Of a stretch of DNA of 64,000 bases, positions 47,017 to 56,303 are shown piece after piece. Source of the DNA: an uncultured Sterolibacterium sp. (GTDB taxonomy: Bacteria; Pseudomonadota; Gammaproteobacteria; Burkholderiales; Rhodocyclaceae); the NCBI GenBank assembly GCA_903904605.1, contig CAIVDC010000008.1:1-64000 (forward strand), read 5' to 3'. Both the position numbers and the translations under genes were made by a program. Position 1 is the first letter of the stretch. Each line of letters opens with the position of its first letter. A model generated the notes under the pieces. It ran no database searches and was not told the DNA's origin. It saw nothing but the letters and a program-made list of their open reading frames with translations.

Positions 47017-48026
47017 GCAATGCTGAGGACACCGACCTGCGCGCCGCCATCATCGGCTGCGGCAAGATCGGCAGCGAGTTCGCCGACGACCCGCGGATCA
47101 AGGGCATCTACAACCACGCCGGCGCCTGGCGCGCCTGCAAGGGCATCGACCTCGTCGCGGTGTGCGATGCCGATCCGGAGCGCGCACGACGCTGCGCCGA
47201 ACGCTGGAATGTCGCCCAGTGGCATACGGATGCCGAAGCAATGCTCGAACAGGTGAGTCCGGATTTGCTCAGCGTGTGCACGCCGGATGGCACACATTTC
47301 TCAATCATCTCCGCTGCACTCGCATCGCCCAACATGCGCGGCATCCTCGCTGAAAAACCGCTCGCACTCGAACCGACCCAAGCGGAGCAGCTGGTTACCC
47401 GTGCGGCAGAGCAAGGCATACGCCTGGCGGTCAATTATTCCCGCCGCTATTCCCCAGGCCACCAGGCCTTGCGCCAGCGGATCGAAAATGGCGAACTGGG
47501 CGCAATCCAGAGCGTTGCCGGTTTTTACACCAAGGGCACGCTGCACAACGGCACGCACTGGTTCGATCTCGCCCGCTTCCTGGTCGGCGAAGTGACCGAG
47601 GTGCGCGGCTTCGACCGCCTGCGCGAGGCAGGCGAAGACCCCACCCTCGATGTCCGCCTGATGTTTCAGAACGGCGCCAGCGGCAGCCTGCTGGGCCTGG
47701 ACGCGACGGTCTATTCGCTGTTCGAGATGGACATCGTCGGCACCCTGGGCCGCGTGCGCATCGTCGATGGAGGACACTGGTTCGAAAACTTCCACGCCGG
47801 CGACAGTCCTTACTATTCCGGCTATCGCACCCTCTTGCCGAGTGAGCGCGAAGCAGGCCGCGTTGACGACACGCTCTTCAACGCGGCGCTGGACCTCGTC
47901 GCCAGCGTCAGGGACGGGCGGGCGCCGCTATGCGATGGGCACGACGCCCTCAGGGCGCTGGCCATCGGCCTCGCGGCGCGAACCTCTGCGGCGCGCCGCG
48001 GCGAGACCCAGGCTCTTGACCCGTGA
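47013..48026 (+). CDS. Gfo/Idh/MocA-family oxidoreductase
   Basis: A 337-residue NAD(P)-dependent sugar dehydrogenase-like protein. AAIIGCGKIGSEFADD is the Rossmann loop and AEKPLALEPTQAEQL contains the conserved EKP motif. The ATG at 47013 forms an ATGA with the GT2 stop; ATG 47001 is four codons earlier. Relatives such as WlbA oxidise UDP-sugars at C3 before amination. A DegT aminotransferase two genes on would be its partner. Confidence 0.87.
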   Translation: MSNAEDTDLRAAIIGCGKIGSEFADDPRIKGIYNHAGAWRACKGIDLVAVCDADPERARRCAERWNVAQWHTDAEAMLEQVSPDLLSVCTPDGTHFSIISAALASPNMRGILAEKPLALEPTQAEQLVTRAAEQGIRLAVNYSRRYSPGHQALRQRIENGELGAIQSVAGFYTKGTLHNGTHWFDLARFLVGEVTEVRGFDRLREAGEDPTLDVRLMFQNGASGSLLGLDATVYSLFEMDIVGTLGRVRIVDGGHWFENFHAGDSPYYSGYRTLLPSEREAGRVDDTLFNAALDLVASVRDGRAPLCDGHDALRALAIGLAARTSAARRGETQALDP

Positions 48027-49153
48027 ATGCGGCAGCGCCCATCGTCGCCCTGGCCGGCGACCCCGGCGGAGCCAACGCACTCGCCCCGGTACTCGAAGCG
48101 CTGGTGTCGTCCGGGCATCCGCTGCGCATCCTCGCCTACCGCCAAGCCCTTCAACTCTGGCGGGAACGCGGCTTCTCCCCGCAGGCGGTAGACGAGAGCG
48201 ATCCAGAAGAAGCCTTGACGACCGCCCTCTCCGGCGCCGGCTTGCTGCTCACGGCCACCTCCGTAAATGGGGTCGATATCGAATGCCGCGCCACGGCCCT
48301 GGCCAGGAACCTCGCCGTGCCCTCTATCGCCCTCCTTGATTTCTGGAGCAACTACAGACTGCGGTTCGCGCGAGAGGACGGCAAGCTGATGCTTCCCGAC
48401 GCCATCGCCGTCATGGACGCCCGGGCGGTCAAGGAAATGGCGGCGGAGGGCTTTCCTGCCGACCGGCTCAGGATCACGGGCCAACCCGCCTTCGACGACC
48501 TGGCCGCCCGACGTGCCGGCTTCGATAACGCCCACCGCCAGGAACTGCGGAGAACCCTCGGGATCGAGGCCGAGAACCGCCTGATCCTTTACGTTTCGCA
48601 ACCCCTCGCGGAGCTGTATGGAAGTGCGAATAATGCCCGAGAGCATCTGGGATTCAACGAGGACGAAGTGCTCTCCTCATGTGAGAAGAGTCTCGCAACG
48701 CTATCCCAAAGACACGACCGCAAAATCGTTCTGGCCATCCGCCCCCACCCGCGCGAGGCGCGCGAAAAATTCTCGTCATCTCAAGTCGGGCGTTTTCGTG
48801 CCGTTATATGGGATGGTCCGGATCGCATCGATGCGACGCTTGCTGCCGACTTGGTGCTGGGCATGAATTCCGTGCTGTTACTCGAAAGCGTTCTTCTGGG
48901 TCAATTCGTGGTGAGTGTTCAGCCGGGCCTGCGCATCGCCGACCCGCTGTCCTGCAATCGCGACGGCAGAAGCCTGGCGGTCTACGAGACCAGGCTGATT
49001 GAAGATGCGCTCGAAAAAGCGCTCTTTGACGCGGATTGGCGACAACAGCAACTGTTAGCATTGCAATCAGCCTCGGCGGCTAAAGGAGCCACAGCGCGCA
49101 TGGTTGATCTTGTCGAAAACGTCATGAAGCCTGGAGTTGACAACCGTGAGTAA
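48023..49153 (+). CDS. GT-B-like protein of unknown function
   Basis: A 376-residue protein (GTG start, GTGA overlap with the oxidoreductase). VALAGDPGGANALAPVLEAL starts like UDP-sugar 2-epimerases and LpxB-type GT-B proteins; RKIVLAIRPHPREA and DLVLGMNSVLLLESVLLG are the donor-half patterns seen in CDP-glycerol and polysaccharide transferases. I cannot name a family. In this operon it sits where a PseG-type UDP-sugar hydrolase would be expected, and PseG is also GT-B, but that assignment is inference. Confidence 0.6.
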   Translation: MNAAAPIVALAGDPGGANALAPVLEALVSSGHPLRILAYRQALQLWRERGFSPQAVDESDPEEALTTALSGAGLLLTATSVNGVDIECRATALARNLAVPSIALLDFWSNYRLRFAREDGKLMLPDAIAVMDARAVKEMAAEGFPADRLRITGQPAFDDLAARRAGFDNAHRQELRRTLGIEAENRLILYVSQPLAELYGSANNAREHLGFNEDEVLSSCEKSLATLSQRHDRKIVLAIRPHPREAREKFSSSQVGRFRAVIWDGPDRIDATLAADLVLGMNSVLLLESVLLGQFVVSVQPGLRIADPLSCNRDGRSLAVYETRLIEDALEKALFDADWRQQQLLALQSASAAKGATARMVDLVENVMKPGVDNRE

Positions 49154-50420
49154 GCTAGCGCTTTTTGGTGGCAGCCCGGTGCGGGGAAGACCGCTCCCTA
49201 AATACAGGACTATCGGCGAAGAAGAAAAGCGTGCGGTCATGGCAGTGCTTGACGACGGCGTGCTCTCCCAGTTCCTCGGCACCTGGTCTCCCGACTTCTA
49301 TGGCGGGCCACGAGTGCAAACCCTGGAGCGCGCCTGGGAAGCCTATTTCGATGTCAGCCATGCGGTGAGCCTGAACTCTGCAACGTCCGGCCTGAATGCA
49401 GCAGTGGGCGCAGCAGGGGTCGGACCCGGCGACGAAGTCATTGTCTCCCCGTATACCATGGCCGCCTCGGCTACGGCCGCATTGGTCTATGGCTGCATCC
49501 CGGTATTTGCCGACATCGATCCGGATACCTTCTGCCTTTCTCCGAAAAGCATCCGCGAGTGCATCACGCCGCAAACCCGCGCAATCATCGTCGTGGACAT
49601 TTTCGGCCACCCTGCGGAAATGAACGAGATCATGCAGATCGCCCGCGAACACGATCTGATCGTGATCGAAGACAGCGCACAGGCACCTGGGGCAACCTAT
49701 CATGCTAAGTACGCTGGGACCCTGGCCGACATGGGGGTGTTCAGCCTCAACTACCACAAGACCATCCACTGCGGTGAAGGCGGCATAGTCGTCACAAATG
49801 ACGACGATCTTGCCGAACGTCTCCGACTCATCCGCAATCATGCCGAAGTCGTGGTCAAGAATAAAGGCGTCACCAACCTGGTCAACATGGTCGGCTTCAA
49901 CTACCGGATGACAGAAATCGAAGCCGCCATCGCTTCGGAGCAACTGAAGAAACTGGAGGGTCTACTAGCGTCCAGGGTGGCGGCGGCGGATTTCCTCACG
50001 CGGCAACTGTCCGGACTGCCGGGCATTACTCCACCGCTGGTGCGCCCGTCAGTGCGTCACGGTTATTATTTCTACGCCATCAAATACGATGCAGCGCAGA
50101 CCGGTGTGTCGCGCGAACGCTTTGCCGCGGCCCTGTCGGCTGAAGGGCTACCGCTCGGCTTGGGTTACGTCAAGCCGATCTATCTGGAGCCCCTCTACCA
50201 GGAACGCATCGCCTACGGAAAGGATGGCTTTCCCTTCACCTACCCGGGATATCGCGGAAAGGTCAGCTATGAGAAGGGGATCTGCCCAGTGACCGAACGC
50301 ATGCACTTTCAGGAGCTGCTGTATGGTGATTTTTGCCATGCTAATCTGGAACAGGGCGACCTGGAAGATGTCGTGCGCGGTTTTCGCAAGGTTTACGAAC
50401 ACATCTCGGAATTGAATTGA
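49146..50420 (+). CDS. DegT/DnrJ/EryC1/StrS-family aminotransferase
   Basis: A 424-residue PLP enzyme. LNSATSGLNAAVGAAGV, DEVIVSPYTMAASATA, IVIEDSAQAPGA (Asp for PLP) and NYHKTIHCGEGG (Schiff-base Lys) are family motifs. GTG 49146 is preferred: a GGAG lies nine bases before it; TTG 49137 is weaker. It installs an amino group on a keto-sugar. With pseC deleted upstream, it could have taken over that step, or work with the Gfo/Idh/MocA gene on a different position. Confidence 0.9.
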   Translation: MSKLALFGGSPVRGRPLPKYRTIGEEEKRAVMAVLDDGVLSQFLGTWSPDFYGGPRVQTLERAWEAYFDVSHAVSLNSATSGLNAAVGAAGVGPGDEVIVSPYTMAASATAALVYGCIPVFADIDPDTFCLSPKSIRECITPQTRAIIVVDIFGHPAEMNEIMQIAREHDLIVIEDSAQAPGATYHAKYAGTLADMGVFSLNYHKTIHCGEGGIVVTNDDDLAERLRLIRNHAEVVVKNKGVTNLVNMVGFNYRMTEIEAAIASEQLKKLEGLLASRVAAADFLTRQLSGLPGITPPLVRPSVRHGYYFYAIKYDAAQTGVSRERFAAALSAEGLPLGLGYVKPIYLEPLYQERIAYGKDGFPFTYPGYRGKVSYEKGICPVTERMHFQELLYGDFCHANLEQGDLEDVVRGFRKVYEHISELN

Positions 50421-50423
50421 TTC

Positions 50424-51023
50424 ATGGATGCGGCAAGCAGACAAGCGATCATCGAAAACTATCGGGCTCTTTACCGCAAACACGGCAGCGGCCCTGATGT
50501 CGCGCAATTGAGTGCGGAAGGTCAGCGTTTCAGGTTCGAGAAACTGGCAGCGATTGGTAGCATGACAGGTGCGAAGGTGCTCGATCTCGGCTGCAACCTG
50601 GGCGACTTATACCCATTCTTGTGTGAGCGGTACGGCAACATCGATTACACCGGTATCGATATCGTGCCCGAAATAATCTCCGCAGCAAAACAAACACATC
50701 CAGGCGCCCGCTTTCTCTGCCGCGATGTGTTGCGTGACGGTTTGACTGAGAGTTTCGACTACATTCTGATCTCAGGCATGTTTAACAACGCAATGACCGG
50801 CGCTACCGATTTTCTCGAACAAATGACCCGAATCGCGTTTGCCCACTGCACCAAAGCGGTGGCGTTTAATTTCATTTCCAGCCATGTCAGCTTCGAGGAT
50901 CCGGGAATGCAATACCACGATCCATTGACAGTATTCCGCTACTGCATCGAACAACTCACAAAGAAGGTGAGCATTTTTCATCACTACGAACGCTGCGATG
51001 TTGCAGTGTTTGCCTATCGCTAG
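50424..51023 (+). CDS. SAM-dependent methyltransferase
   Basis: A 199-residue class I methyltransferase. VLDLGCNLGDLYPFL is motif I, YTGIDIVPEII motif II and FDYILISGMFN motif III. Follows the aminotransferase by three bases, so same operon. It could methylate the amino sugar or its carboxylate; nothing in the sequence decides. Confidence 0.85.
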   Translation: MDAASRQAIIENYRALYRKHGSGPDVAQLSAEGQRFRFEKLAAIGSMTGAKVLDLGCNLGDLYPFLCERYGNIDYTGIDIVPEIISAAKQTHPGARFLCRDVLRDGLTESFDYILISGMFNNAMTGATDFLEQMTRIAFAHCTKAVAFNFISSHVSFEDPGMQYHDPLTVFRYCIEQLTKKVSIFHHYERCDVAVFAYR

Positions 51024-51111
51024 GCAATAGCGATTTTTTGTTTTCATTGCTTGGTTCACAACCGGTGTCCGCGCCAGGGTATTTTGTTGAATAACGCTAA
51101 AACCACAGCCC

Positions 51112-52089
51112 ATGTCCTCTGAATATATTTTCACTACCTTGTCAACAGATCAATGGGATTGGCTCGTTGCGAGTTCGCCACAGGGCACCATTTTTAACAG
51201 CGGGCAATTTCTTCAATCGCTGGGCTCGGAATTGCGCTTTTATGGTGTTGTGGAGGGTGAGGATCTTCTGGCCGGCGTTTCTATTCAGCTTGATGAGCTT
51301 GGCTTGCCGGTCGGCCCCACCAAGAGTTTTGGCCTGTATCAAGGCATACTGCTATCCAGCAAGGTGGAAGGACTGCCAGATCATTCGCGCAGTCGCAAGG
51401 TCCCTGAAGTCGTCTTGAATTTGTTGGAAGGCATCACGGCTATCTATTCTGAAATGTGGCTAGGACTGCACTGGAGTTTACGCGACCTGAGAGGGGTGCA
51501 GTGGTTCAACTACCATCTTCCAGAGAAGGGGCAGTTCGAACTAGAACTTCGATATACCGGAACACTGGACCTGGGCTCGTTTAAATCAAAAAACGAAATG
51601 ATAAAGACGTTCAGCCAGGGCAGGAAGAGCGATTATAAGAAGGCATTATCAAATGGAATTGCCGTGAGCGTTTCGGATGACATTGAGATCCTCGACACAC
51701 TGCATGCTTTGACATTTTCTCGGCAGGAGGCCCAGCGGGGAATATACGAATACCAGCTCACATCGATCGCGCTATCTGCCCTATCACGCGGATTTGGCGA
51801 AATGCTTGTGGCCCGCTTGCCATCTGGCGATCCGGTGTCAGCGTCTTTGTTCGTATGGGATTCACTGACAAGTTACTATCTTTTCGGCGCAAATGATCCT
51901 GTCTTCCGCAATACAGGCGCAGCAACACTTGTCATCGCAGAAAATCTCGGGCGCGCCCAGAATCGAGGCATTCGGTCCATTGATTTTGTCGGGATAAACT
52001 CCCCTCAGCGCGGTGATTTCAAGACTAGTTTTAATGCTATCCCCAAGCCTTATTTCGACGCTCACTGGCACCGACCCGAAATTCCCTGA
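51112..52089 (+). CDS. FemAB/GNAT-like acyltransferase
   Basis: A 325-residue protein of the FemAB-like (Acetyltransf_6) group. FFSQGRKSDYKKAL-type region near 165, VARLPSGDPVSASLFVWD and ENLGRAQNRGIRSIDFVG near the end are typical. Enzymes of this fold transfer amino acids or acyl groups to sugars or peptides. Within this operon it may acylate the amino sugar, the role PseH plays elsewhere. There is an 88-base gap before it. Confidence 0.78.
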   Translation: MSSEYIFTTLSTDQWDWLVASSPQGTIFNSGQFLQSLGSELRFYGVVEGEDLLAGVSIQLDELGLPVGPTKSFGLYQGILLSSKVEGLPDHSRSRKVPEVVLNLLEGITAIYSEMWLGLHWSLRDLRGVQWFNYHLPEKGQFELELRYTGTLDLGSFKSKNEMIKTFSQGRKSDYKKALSNGIAVSVSDDIEILDTLHALTFSRQEAQRGIYEYQLTSIALSALSRGFGEMLVARLPSGDPVSASLFVWDSLTSYYLFGANDPVFRNTGAATLVIAENLGRAQNRGIRSIDFVGINSPQRGDFKTSFNAIPKPYFDAHWHRPEIP

Positions 52090-52277
52090 CAGGACAACTT
52101 CCCGGGCATAGTGGCAGACCAGAAGCGGCAAGAGCCGCCGAACGCAGAACAGCGTTGGCATGGGGCTCGATTTATCGACCAGGGCGAAATTGTTCAGGTT
52201 TCTGCCGTTTCGGCTGTCGGCTGACAGCACTACGGGCTACAATCCGCTCCCAGCACCCGAATTCGCGATGGTTGTTC

Positions 52278-54656
52278 ATGACTGCTATTAAACCCCAGAC
52301 GGTATCTCTGGACATCGCATTGCGACAGGCTGTCGCCCACCAGCAAGCGGGTCGACTGCAAGAGGCCGAAAAAATCTACCGCGAGATTTTGCAGGCCCAG
52401 CCAAACAAGGCGAGCGTCAACTACAGCCTCGGCTTGTTGGCGTACCAGGCTGGGCGGCATGCAGAAGCGCTGCCCTATCTCAAAGCCGCGCTGGCAAGCA
52501 ACCCGTCCCGTGAGCAATATGTCCTGTCGTATGCCGAAGCGCTGCTGACCTGCGGCCAAGCCAAGGAAGCTTTGAACATCCTCCGGAAGGCCATGCGCGG
52601 AGGATTGAACTCGGCAAGCGCACGTGCACTGCGGAGCAAGGCGGAGTCCGCCACACCAAGCGGCAGCGCCCAGGGCGAAGAGCCGTCGCAAACGGAAGTG
52701 AACGAATTGGTGGCATTGTTCAATGCCGCCCGCCACGATGAACTGGAAGCCCGGGCGCGCACATTGATCGAGCGCTTCCCGGGCTTCGGGTTCGCCTGGA
52801 AGGTCTTGGGGGCGTCCCTTCAGGTGCAAGGCAAGGAAGCTCTGCCTGCACTGCAAAGGGCAGCGGCGCTTTTGCCCGCCGATGCCGAGGCCTACAGCAA
52901 CCTGGGCACTGCGCAGCAAACGATCGGACAATTCGACGACGCGGCCCAGAGCTTTCGCCGGGCGCTGGCGCTTGCCCCCGGTTTCGCCGCCGCCCACTAT
53001 AACCTGGGAAATGTGCTGCGAGCGATCGGACGACTCGATGACGCGGTCAAAAGCTTCCGCCAGGCGCTGGCGATCGAGCCCGACTACGCCGAGGCGCACA
53101 ACAACCTGGGCTTTGCGCTGAAACAGCTCGGCCGTCCTGAGGACGCGGTGACCCGCTACCGCCGGGCGCTCGAAATCAGGCCCGACTACTGCGAAGCGCA
53201 CAACAACCTGGGCATTGCCCAACAAAAGCTCGGCCGCGTGGACGACGCGGTCGCGAGCTTTCGCCGGGCGCTGGAGATCACTCCCGAGTTCGTCGAGGCG
53301 CACAGCAATCTGGGCAGCGCCCTGCAAGCACTCGGTCACCTCGATGAAGCGGCGGCCTGCTGTCGCCGGGCGCTGGAGATCAATCCCGGCTTCGTCAAGG
53401 CGCACAACAATCTCGGCAGCGCCCTGCTAGAGCAGGACCGGCTCGATGAGGCAGTGGCAAGCTTCCGCCGGGCGCTGGAAATCGACCCCGGCTTCGTCAA
53501 GGCGCACAGCAATCTGGGCAGTGCCCTGCAGGCGATCGGACGACTCGATGAAGCGGTGGCAAGCTGCCGCCGGGCGCTGGAGATCGAACCCGACTTCCTC
53601 GAGGCGCACGATAATCTGGGCTGTGCCCTGCAGGCGATCGGACGGCTCGATGAAGCGGTGGCAAGCTACCGCCGGGCGCTGGAGATCAAACCCGATCTCG
53701 CCGAGACGCGCTTCAACCTTGCCCTGGCGACGCTTGCCGGCGGCCGCTTGACCGAGGGCTGGACGGATTACGAGCATCGCTACTGCAAAGTCGCCAATCG
53801 CAATTTCACGCACCGTTACTGGCGAGGCGAGGATCTGAAGAGCAAGTCCATTCTGATCTGGGGCGAGCAAGGCATCGGCGACGAGATGATGTTTGCCAGC
53901 ATGTATGGGGAGATCATCGACCAGGCCGGTCGTTGCGTCATCGAGTGCACTCCCAAGCTCATGCCGCTGTTCGTGCGCTCATTTCCGAAGGCGCAGATCG
54001 TTCCGCTGCGCAACCCGCCGCACCCCGCTACCTTGGAGGACTTCAACTATCAGTGCGCCGCCGGCAGCCTGGCGCGCTGGCTGCGCCCCAGCCTGGAAAG
54101 CTTTCCCTCCGCCCTGAGCTACTTCACGCCTGATCCCGATCGGGTCGCCTACTGGAAGACGCGCCTGGCCGCACTGGGGCCGGGGCTCAAGGTCGGCTTC
54201 TGCTGGCGCAGCAGCCTCATGACCGGTGCGCGTCCGCTCTACTATACCAAGCTGGATCAGTGGGGGCCGGTCTTCGCCGTCCCCGGGATCCATTTCGTCA
54301 ATCTTCAGTACGACGAGTGCGCAGCCGAATTGCAGGACGCAGGTCGGCGCTTCGGCATTCCGCTCCACAGTTTCGATGAGATCGACCTGTACAACGACCT
54401 GGACGAGGCGGCCGCCCTGACCCGGGCCCTCGATCTGGTCATCTCCGCCCCAACCGCAGCAGGCGCTCTGGCGGCGGCGCTCGGCGTGCCCACCTGGTTC
54501 CGGGGCTACGCCAATGACTGGACCGCGTTGGGCACCGACCACTACCCCTGGCATCCGTCGGCGCGTCTTATTCACGCTCCCTGGGATCGCCCCTGGGCGG
54601 AGATCATGCAGGATATTGCCGGTCAATTGAAGGGTATTGCCGCAAAATTGGCCTAA
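52278..54656 (+). CDS. TPR-domain glycosyltransferase (FlmG-like, flagellin glycosyltransferase candidate)
   Basis: A 792-residue two-part protein. Residues 1-200 hold degenerate TPRs, then eight exact 34-residue TPRs follow (52884-53699, 102 bases each, ending in RALEI-P). The C-terminal about 300 residues are GT9/heptosyltransferase-like: ILIWGEQGIGDEMMFASMY, GFCWRSS, and DLVISAPTAAGALAAALGVPTW. Caulobacter FlmG has the same TPR-plus-transferase order, binds flagellin through its TPRs and adds pseudaminate. Position before fliC and after the nonulosonate operon fits the same job. ATG 52278 follows a run without family similarity. Confidence 0.83.
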   Translation: MTAIKPQTVSLDIALRQAVAHQQAGRLQEAEKIYREILQAQPNKASVNYSLGLLAYQAGRHAEALPYLKAALASNPSREQYVLSYAEALLTCGQAKEALNILRKAMRGGLNSASARALRSKAESATPSGSAQGEEPSQTEVNELVALFNAARHDELEARARTLIERFPGFGFAWKVLGASLQVQGKEALPALQRAAALLPADAEAYSNLGTAQQTIGQFDDAAQSFRRALALAPGFAAAHYNLGNVLRAIGRLDDAVKSFRQALAIEPDYAEAHNNLGFALKQLGRPEDAVTRYRRALEIRPDYCEAHNNLGIAQQKLGRVDDAVASFRRALEITPEFVEAHSNLGSALQALGHLDEAAACCRRALEINPGFVKAHNNLGSALLEQDRLDEAVASFRRALEIDPGFVKAHSNLGSALQAIGRLDEAVASCRRALEIEPDFLEAHDNLGCALQAIGRLDEAVASYRRALEIKPDLAETRFNLALATLAGGRLTEGWTDYEHRYCKVANRNFTHRYWRGEDLKSKSILIWGEQGIGDEMMFASMYGEIIDQAGRCVIECTPKLMPLFVRSFPKAQIVPLRNPPHPATLEDFNYQCAAGSLARWLRPSLESFPSALSYFTPDPDRVAYWKTRLAALGPGLKVGFCWRSSLMTGARPLYYTKLDQWGPVFAVPGIHFVNLQYDECAAELQDAGRRFGIPLHSFDEIDLYNDLDEAAALTRALDLVISAPTAAGALAAALGVPTWFRGYANDWTALGTDHYPWHPSARLIHAPWDRPWAEIMQDIAGQLKGIAAKLA
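52884..53699 (+). repeat. Eight tandem 102-bp TPR-coding repeats
   Basis: Eight in-phase 34-codon units with consensus A.AH.NLG.AL...GRLDEAV.S.RRALEI.P. The last three are nearly identical at DNA level (for example GCGATCGGACG.CTCGATGAAGCGGTGGCAAGC recurs), suggesting recent duplication or slippage within the gene. Confidence 0.9.
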
Positions 54657-54680
54657 AGTTTTGGTTTTCCCGTCGTGACG
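54654..54680 (+). promoter_or_regulatory. Decayed copy of the flagellin promoter
   Basis: TAAAGTTT at 54654-54661 followed by GGTTTTCCC and GTCGTGAC matches the flagellin promoter region at 56864-56890 over about 40 bases, including CCG.AAAAT.GGCC just before. Here the TPR gene's stop codon TAA is the first part of the -35. The -10 is poor (GTCGTGAC against GCCGATAA), so it is probably inactive. Confidence 0.5.
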
Positions 54681-54809
54681 GCTTCCTCGCCCTGACCGCC
54701 GGAGCATCGATGACCATCTCATCCTTGCAAAGGACCAGTAAGGCTTGCCGGGGCTGCGTGCTGTCAAATAGCCATTGCATCGCGTAACGCTACGCTATAC
54801 ATTTCGGCG

Positions 54810-55087
54810 ATGATTAAGACTTTCCGGCATAAGGGGCTTCAGGCCTTTTTTGAAACCGGCAGCAAGTCGGGGATTCAGCCGCGTCATGCGGCGCGATTGG
54901 GGCGGCAATTGGTAAGGCTCGACCTTGCCAAGAACGCAACCGCGATAAACATGCCAGGCTGGAGACTGCACCCCTTGAGCGGCGACCTAGCCGGGCATTA
55001 CTCGGTGACGGTGAGCGGCAATTGGCGGATGACTTTACTTTTGAAGGCGAGGATGCCGTGCTGGTGGACTACCAGGACTATAACTGA
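54810..55087 (+). pseudogene. higB: HigB-type toxin, frameshifted
   Basis: MIKTFRHKGLQAFFETGSKSG through GHYSVTVSGNWRMT is a normal HigB/RelE-like toxin for 75 residues. A one-base loss in the T-run at 55034-55036 then shifts the frame. Restoring a T gives FTFEGEDAVLVDYQDYN with a stop at 55085-55087, the usual 92-residue HigB. The shifted frame instead reads through into higA. Toxin probably inactive. Confidence 0.85.
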
Positions 55088-55197
55088 AAGGAAATTGACT
55101 ATGACGCGCATGTACAACCCGCCGCACCCTGGCGAAACCTTGCGGGAAGATGTACTCCCCACCTTGGGGCTGTCCGTGACGGAGGCAGCCGAGCAGT

Positions 55198-56303
55198 TAC
55201 TCAACCGTCGCTAAGTTAGGCAACAAGAGTGAACTAATGATGGAATCAGTTGTCTCATCGGACATGAAGCGAGATGGCCGAACATTGGATCACAAGACGC
55301 TCGAAGAAATTCGGTGGATGGCGGTTCAACGAGTGATCGAAGGCGAGCGGCCGGCGGATGTAATTGAAGCCTATGGCTTCCATCGTACGACGATATACAA
55401 ATGGCTGAGGATAGCGTTGCGTCCTGGCGGCGGACTGCGCATGCTGAAATCTACGCAGGCGACAGGTCGGCCGCGCAGTTTGACGGCGAGGCAAGAGCAG
55501 CAAGGTTTTCGCTGGGTCAATGGACGCGATCCCCGGCAGTACGGATTGGACTTCGGTTTGTGGACACGCCGTGTGGTGGCAGACTTGATCGAGAAGAAGT
55601 TCAGTATTGCGCTTGGCGTAACGGCGGTCGGCGAACTTCTTGCCCGTTTGGGATTGACCCCACAGAAACCACTTCAACGGGCCTATCAACGAGACCCGGA
55701 AGCCATTGAAATGTGGCAGCGCGAGACCTTCCCTGCCATTGCTAAGCAGGCCAGGGCAGAAGGCGCTGAGATCTATTTTTGGGATGAATCTGGGTTCCGT
55801 GCAGACACTGTGCATGGCAAGACATGGGGTGTTCGTGGGCAGACGCCAGTGGTACAACGCCCTGGACAGCGTCAATCTATCAGCGCGGCCTCGGCGGTGA
55901 ATGCGAAGGGAGCATTTTGGTTCTGCACCTACGAGGGCGCCCTCAACGCGGAACTGTTCGTTGAATTGCTGCAACAAATGATGAAGTACCGCAGGAAGCC
56001 TGTTCATCTCGTACTCGATAGTCTTCCTGCCCACAAGACAGCACTCGTCAAGAAGTACGTCGCATCCACTGAGGGACGCTTGACCCTGCACTTCCTTCCC
56101 GGATACGCGCCTGAGTTGAATCCTGACGAACTGGTATGGAGTCATGTCAAACGCACTGGTACGGCAAGGCGCCCTCTGCAAAAGGGCGAGAAGCTACGCG
56201 AAAAGATCGAGGAGCAACTTGCTGACTTGCAGCGAAAGCCTGACCTCGTTCGCTCATTCTTCGAAGCCCCTTTTGTTGCCTATATTGGCGACTGCTGAGA
56301 GTA
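55198..56303 (+). mobile_element. IS630-family insertion sequence
   Basis: Element spans 55200-56301 (1,102 bp) with the TA target duplication of the IS630/Tc1 group at 55198-55199 and 56302-56303. Ends are imperfect inverted repeats: left CTCAACCGTCGCTAAGTTAG, right (reversed) CTCTCAGCAGTCGCCAATAT, both followed by AGGCAACAA.AG. One transposase gene fills it. Confidence 0.9.
55237..56298 (+). CDS. IS630-family transposase
   Basis: A 353-residue DDE transposase. N-terminal HTH (RPADVIEAYGFHRTTIYKWL), then the catalytic residues in IYFWDESGFRAD (first Asp), HLVLDSLPAHKT (second Asp) and LNPDELVWSHVK (Glu of the third motif). Full length, so likely active. Its stop is three bases inside the right end of the element. 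Confidence 0.93.
   Translation: MMESVVSSDMKRDGRTLDHKTLEEIRWMAVQRVIEGERPADVIEAYGFHRTTIYKWLRIALRPGGGLRMLKSTQATGRPRSLTARQEQQGFRWVNGRDPRQYGLDFGLWTRRVVADLIEKKFSIALGVTAVGELLARLGLTPQKPLQRAYQRDPEAIEMWQRETFPAIAKQARAEGAEIYFWDESGFRADTVHGKTWGVRGQTPVVQRPGQRQSISAASAVNAKGAFWFCTYEGALNAELFVELLQQMMKYRRKPVHLVLDSLPAHKTALVKKYVASTEGRLTLHFLPGYAPELNPDELVWSHVKRTGTARRPLQKGEKLREKIEEQLADLQRKPDLVRSFFEAPFVAYIGDC

Noticed and set aside
52884-53699. Regular repeats considered as a CRISPR array
   Set aside because: Units are contiguous 102-bp coding repeats (TPRs) with no spacers.
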